Below are positions 14,296 to 18,156 of a DNA stretch of 18,156 bases, piece after piece. The notes beneath the pieces were generated by a model, which did not search any database, was not told the DNA's origin, and was given only the letters and a program-made list of their open reading frames with translations. A program made the translations under genes and the position numbers. This stretch comes from Mailhella sp. (GTDB lineage: Bacteria; Desulfobacterota; Desulfovibrionia; Desulfovibrionales; Desulfovibrionaceae): the NCBI GenBank assembly GCA_017411945.1, contig JAFQPD010000045.1, positions 1 to 18,156 of the forward strand. Direction: 5' to 3'. How positions within the stretch are numbered: position 1 is the first letter of the stretch; the number at the start of each line of letters is the position of its first letter.

Positions 14296-17200
14296 TTACG
14301 ACTGGGTCTGCAGGAGTATCTGCTGTTCGGCAATAGTCGTTTCAAGGCTGATTCCGTCATCGTGCACATAGGTGGTCACGGTGAAGGCGCTATCTCCAGA
14401 TCCCACCTCTACAGCCCCCCCTCTGCTCCAGCCTTCGCCGAGGGTGAGGCCATTGTCGCCCACGGTGATGCCGTAGTCGGCAGAAAGCGTCGTAAGGCTG
14501 AGGGCATCGGCATCAACGCCGCGCACCAGCACCTCTATGCTGCTGACGATGGGGGCGTCTTCGCCAGCCGTTCCGCCGAGGAGCGCATCGAGGCTGGGGG
14601 TATCGTCGCCGCCGAGCAGGACGTCTATGCCGGAACCGCCGCTCACGAAGTAGTCGTCGGCGTCGTACACGAAGAGGTCGTTGCCGGAGCCGCCGAAGAG
14701 CACGTCCGCGCCTGCGCCGCCGTCGAGGTAATCGCTGCCGCCCATGCCGAGAAGCACGTCGTCACCGGAGTTGCCGAAGATGAAGTCGCCATCGTCGGTG
14801 CCGGACTCGAGGCTTTCGATGAGAGCCTCAAGGCTGGTGACTGCGGTTTCGGGGCTCTCGGAGTCAAGGGCTTCAGACACGGCCTGCTTCACGCCAGTGG
14901 TGAGACCGCTGGTGATGCTGATGGAACTTGCATCTTCCGCAAAGGATATGCCAAGGGACTCTGCCAGTTCAAGGCGGGTGTCGCCTTCGCCAGTGGTGTT
15001 GGAACCGCCGCCGATGATGAGGTCGTTCGCCCCCATGCCGTAGAGCACATCCACGCCGTCGCCGCCGATGAGGGCGTCGGGCTGGTCGTTCGAGGCATCC
15101 ACAAGGTACTTGTTGAGCTCGGCCGCGTGTTCCTTGGCAAAAGTGATGATCTCTGCCGCCGAGGGGTCGTCAGCAGAGCCGGAAAGTTCCTTCACCATGC
15201 CGGCAAGGCTGTAGGACTTGCCATTATAGCTGAAGCTGGCCTGGTCGCCGAAGAGCAGGTCGTCGCCCTTATTGGCGAAGGTCGCATCGGCGTTCGGCAG
15301 ATTGGTGGTCACAGCTTCGAGGGCCGCGGCCAGTTCGTCCGCCGAGGAGATGAGTTCCGCACCCTTCGCCGTCGTGTCGTAGGGGTTGAGCTTGCTGAGG
15401 GAAAGCCCATTGCCCACGTTGATGCCGATGGTGTGGATATCGCCGCATTCCTGCTTCAGCAGATTGAAGTCGCGCTCGGTATTCTGGGTCTCGGTGAAGG
15501 GTTCACCGTCGGTAATGAAAATCACCTTATTGGTGTAGGTCACACCATCGCCAGCCTGTTCAGCCTCCTTCCTCTGGAACCAGTCCGTCATGTCGCGGAA
15601 GGCAGTGGCATAGTTAGTGCCGCTTCCGTAACCGAAGGAGATATAGTTCTTCATGGCGGTAATTTCAGCCTGGGTGGTGTTCTTCGTGATCTGCCAGCTG
15701 GTGCTGTATTCCAGATCGCCGTCGAAGGCGTTGAAGTGCAGGTTCACCACGGAATCCTTGCTCTTGGCTTCGTTCCACAGGCTGTCGATGAAGTTCTTCA
15801 CCGCCTCCTTGGCCGTAGATATCTCGTCCTTCATGGAGCTGGAACGGTCCATGGAAACGGCGATATTGTAGTGGGCGCCGTCCACCAGAGTGGTGGTAGA
15901 CCCCTGGATGATGTCCGAACCTTCCGAACCCGCTTCGCTCGTGGCCGTGACCTGCATGGAAACATCCGCAAGGTCAGTCGCGCCGTGGGCGTCCTTCACC
16001 TGGTACTGGAATTCCACGCTCTGGGTGTTGCTGCCGCCGCTGACCAGGGTGACGCTCTCGCCTTCGCAGTCGAAGGTGACGCTGTCGCGGTAGATGACAG
16101 GATTGTCCTGCTCGTCAGTCACGGGATCGCCGTTTTCGTCGAGCTTCTGGGTCTCGCGCACCACTATGGTATGCGTGCCGTCGGCGCTGGCTTCCACCAC
16201 TACGGCTTCGCCATCCACCATCTTGGTATGCACGCCGTCCACAGTGATGATATGCAGCACGCCTTCGCTGTCCGTAATGCGGAACTCAGTGATGGCGAGG
16301 CTGTCCATATCGAGGTCGCTGTGGTGGGCGGCGTCGCTGTCCCAGTCGTTTTCGAGCAGTTCGGCAAAGGTGATTTCCCTGCTCTCCGTAGCAAGTTCCA
16401 CACCTTCGGTCTCGTAAGTGATGCTCACATTGGGCAGAGAGAAGGAACCGATGCTGTACGTCGCCTTCATGTTCTGCTTGAGGCTGAGATCGCCTTCCAC
16501 AGCCAGGCCGCCGGTAACGCTGAGGCTGGAATAGTCGCTCGTGGCCACATCGCCTATCACATAAAGGAAATTGCCGACAGTGACTTCATTCGCATTGTTC
16601 CTCTTGCCCTTAGCGATGGTGAGGTCGCCATTGATTATGGTGGTGCTGGTGAGGATGAAATCTTCCTTTATGGTAAGATCGCCGTCTATGTAGAGCAGCA
16701 TGCCCTTGCTGGCCGCTTCCTGCGCCGCGCTCTTGATGACGCTCCAGCTGGAATCGGCATCCACGAACTTGATGTTGCTCAGGTTCGAGCTGGTAAGGTT
16801 CTCAAGGTCGACGTCATTATCCACGAGATCCTTGAAGAACTTGCTGCGGAAGGCGTCAATATCAGCATCCGTGATGCTCTTGTCGCCATAGACGACAGAG
16901 GCTTCCACGTTGCTGGGCTTCGAGCCGTCGTACGAGATATTGTAGTAGCGGCTCTTCTCGCCAAGCACAGACACAACGCAGGTGTCACCATCGCTGTTCT
17001 TATCCAGATTGATGACCACGCCGGCGGAGGTGCTGGTACCGCCCTGGGCTTCCTTGCTGATGTGGAGCACATCGCTGGAAGCAGTGGGGGCATCGTTCTG
17101 CACTTCAATGGTCACAGTCTTGGAAACGGCATCCTTATCGGCATCGGTCACCTGAACGGTGAGTTCATGCCCGAAGCCAGCGCCAGCAGTAGCGGAATCG

Positions 17201-18156
17201 TAGCTCAGGCTGTAGCTGAACTCGCCGCCTTCGCCCTGAGTGACAGTGATGCTCTGGCCGTCGCCGAGGTCGGCGCTCCAGCTGCCTTCACCCGTCTGTT
17301 CAAGAACAGTTTCGCCAACACTGAAGGATACTTCCGCACCGTCGCCGCTGTCTGCGCCGAAGTCGATGCTGAAGGTATCGCTTGCAGTCTTGCCCGCATG
17401 GACGGCAACAGAATCGAGGCCGCGGATAGCGGGGCCGTCATCAGTGATCTCCACTGTCACGTTCAGCAGGGCCGCGTTGCCGTTGGCATCGGTCGCGTTG
17501 AAGCTCACCGGGCCAAGGGTTGCGCTGTCCGTACCTCCGGCATGGCCGTAGGCCTTGTTCTGCGTGAACACGAGCTTGCCGTCAGCCAAGGAGAAAGTGC
17601 CGAAGTCGATGGAGGCGTTCACCGCATCCACGGCTTCCTGAGTCAGCGTCACGCCGGAAGCAAGAGTCTGCGCATCGGAATCGGATCCGGAAGTGCGGAC
17701 ATCCTTATCCTGAGTCATAAAGTTCATTCCGTCTAACTTTACAACAGTCACGGAAGCGACTTCTTCCGAGAACTTCACATCCTCATACTTGCTGTGCTGT
17801 ACTTCGGTGATGCTGGCGCTGACAGTGCCGTCTTCGACGATAGCCACCGTAAAGCTGCCCTTGCCGTCCGCGCCGATGGAGACTTCGCGCGGCTGGCTTT
17901 CACCCTGCACCTGAATGAGCACTGTCACGACATCGGCACTGTGCGGAGCATGGTCGGCAGTAACGGTGAAGGTCACGTTTCCGTCGATATCTGCCGGACT
18001 GGCCGCCAGAGTGAAGGTGGTGGTGTCGATAGTGTCGGTCACGCTGGCAGAGTCGGAAGCCGTAGCCGTGTCGGCGAAGCCGCCGCCGTTCAGGCTGGCG
18101 GTCACGCTCATGCCCTCGGCGTCGAGGTACACGTCTTCCGTATTGCCGTGCACGTA
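14296..18156 (-). CDS. Large RTX/VWA adhesin, predicted type I secretion substrate (N-terminus outside window)
   Basis: At least 1286 codons of a surface or secreted adhesin are present; the frame is still open at 18156. In protein order it has an Ig-like repeat (to about 17740) and a T1SS-type repeat region with DDGP and NDAP linkers (about 17730-17085). A cadherin-like module follows, interrupted by an unusual segment (about 17080-16380) and resuming at ITFAELLENDWDSD. A von Willebrand A domain (about 15890-15300) has the MIDAS DRSSS (D codon at 15849-15847), GSGTN and ITDGEP. Glycine/aspartate nonapeptides at about 15070-15005 and 14790-14600 should bind calcium. The last about 90 residues are acidic and Cys-free, as for a type I secretion signal. 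No exporter genes are in view. Ligand unknown. Its own terminator lies just downstream. Confidence 0.88.
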   Translation of the reverse strand, partial: YVHGNTEDVYLDAEGMSVTASLNGGGFADTATASDSASVTDTIDTTTFTLAASPADIDGNVTFTVTADHAPHSADVVTVLIQVQGESQPREVSIGADGKGSFTVAIVEDGTVSASITEVQHSKYEDVKFSEEVASVTVVKLDGMNFMTQDKDVRTSGSDSDAQTLASGVTLTQEAVDAVNASIDFGTFSLADGKLVFTQNKAYGHAGGTDSATLGPVSFNATDANGNAALLNVTVEITDDGPAIRGLDSVAVHAGKTASDTFSIDFGADSGDGAEVSFSVGETVLEQTGEGSWSADLGDGQSITVTQGEGGEFSYSLSYDSATAGAGFGHELTVQVTDADKDAVSKTVTIEVQNDAPTASSDVLHISKEAQGGTSTSAGVVINLDKNSDGDTCVVSVLGEKSRYYNISYDGSKPSNVEASVVYGDKSITDADIDAFRSKFFKDLVDNDVDLENLTSSNLSNIKFVDADSSWSVIKSAAQEAASKGMLLYIDGDLTIKEDFILTSTTIINGDLTIAKGKRNNANEVTVGNFLYVIGDVATSDYSSLSVTGGLAVEGDLSLKQNMKATYSIGSFSLPNVSITYETEGVELATESREITFAELLENDWDSDAAHHSDLDMDSLAITEFRITDSEGVLHIITVDGVHTKMVDGEAVVVEASADGTHTIVVRETQKLDENGDPVTDEQDNPVIYRDSVTFDCEGESVTLVSGGSNTQSVEFQYQVKDAHGATDLADVSMQVTATSEAGSEGSDIIQGSTTTLVDGAHYNIAVSMDRSSSMKDEISTAKEAVKNFIDSLWNEAKSKDSVVNLHFNAFDGDLEYSTSWQITKNTTQAEITAMKNYISFGYGSGTNYATAFRDMTDWFQRKEAEQAGDGVTYTNKVIFITDGEPFTETQNTERDFNLLKQECGDIHTIGINVGNGLSLSKLNPYDTTAKGAELISSADELAAALEAVTTNLPNADATFANKGDDLLFGDQASFSYNGKSYSLAGMVKELSGSADDPSAAEIITFAKEHAAELNKYLVDASNDQPDALIGGDGVDVLYGMGANDLIIGGGSNTTGEGDTRLELAESLGISFAEDASSISITSGLTTGVKQAVSEALDSESPETAVTSLEALIESLESGTDDGDFIFGNSGDDVLLGMGGSDYLDGGAGADVLFGGSGNDLFVYDADDYFVSGGSGIDVLLGGDDTPSLDALLGGTAGEDAPIVSSIEVLVRGVDADALSLTTLSADYGITVGDNGLTLGEGWSRGGAVEVGSGDSAFTVTTYVHDDGISLETTIAEQQILLQTQS

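Noticed and set aside
14362..17736. A 1124-codon open frame on the plus strand, antisense to the RTX adhesin
   Set aside because: It is in exact codon register with the minus-strand gene, so it is interrupted only where the adhesin uses TTA, CTA or TCA. Those codons are rare in GC-rich genomes, which explains the long opening. The adhesin frame has clear VWA, RTX and repeat motifs; the antisense product has none.

Overview
The window looks like chromosomal DNA from a GC-rich (about 60%) Gram-negative bacterium. The best guess is a Desulfovibrionaceae-type delta-proteobacterium (Desulfovibrio/Bilophila/Mailhella-like, often gut-associated). That guess rests on overall gene style, the ferredoxin-rich Fe-S protein and the RTX/VCBS adhesin; no phylogenetic marker is present, so it is an inference.

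Plus-strand half (1-7918). The window opens in the last 33 codons of a LivJ/LivK-type binding protein. A rho-independent terminator follows, then a complete, translationally coupled branched-chain amino acid ABC transporter, livH-livM-livG-livF (227-3720), closed by a second terminator. Next is a complete zinc/manganese-type ABC uptake operon, znuA-znuC-znuB (3879-6508), with overlapping genes and a probable TTG start for znuC. A terminator separates it from a single gene for a 421-residue Fe-S protein (6653-7918). That protein has two ferredoxin clusters plus a dense, unassigned cysteine block.

Minus-strand half (18156-7997). A 12-bp bidirectional terminator at 7939-7973 divides the convergent halves. 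Transcribed right to left, the dTDP-L-rhamnose genes rfbA, rfbC and rfbD are followed by two glycosyltransferases (one GT-B/GT4-like, one GT-A-like with a DPD motif) and then rfbB. Together they make dTDP-rhamnose and probably transfer sugars in assembly of a surface glycan. Upstream on the same strand is the 3' part (at least 1286 codons) of a very large RTX adhesin, probably exported by a type I system. It carries Ig/T1SS-type repeats, an inserted segment splitting a cadherin-like domain, a von Willebrand A domain with an intact MIDAS, and glycine-rich calcium-binding nonapeptides.

The least ordinary non-coding stretch is 13811-14295. It holds a perfect 19-bp hairpin, a purine-skewed block, a 100-bp island of 26% GC with a convincing minus-strand promoter, a 14-bp palindrome, and two more hairpins. 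I found no clearly new multi-gene system. The best candidates for novelty are the Fe-S protein, the split adhesin domain, and this structured intergenic region.
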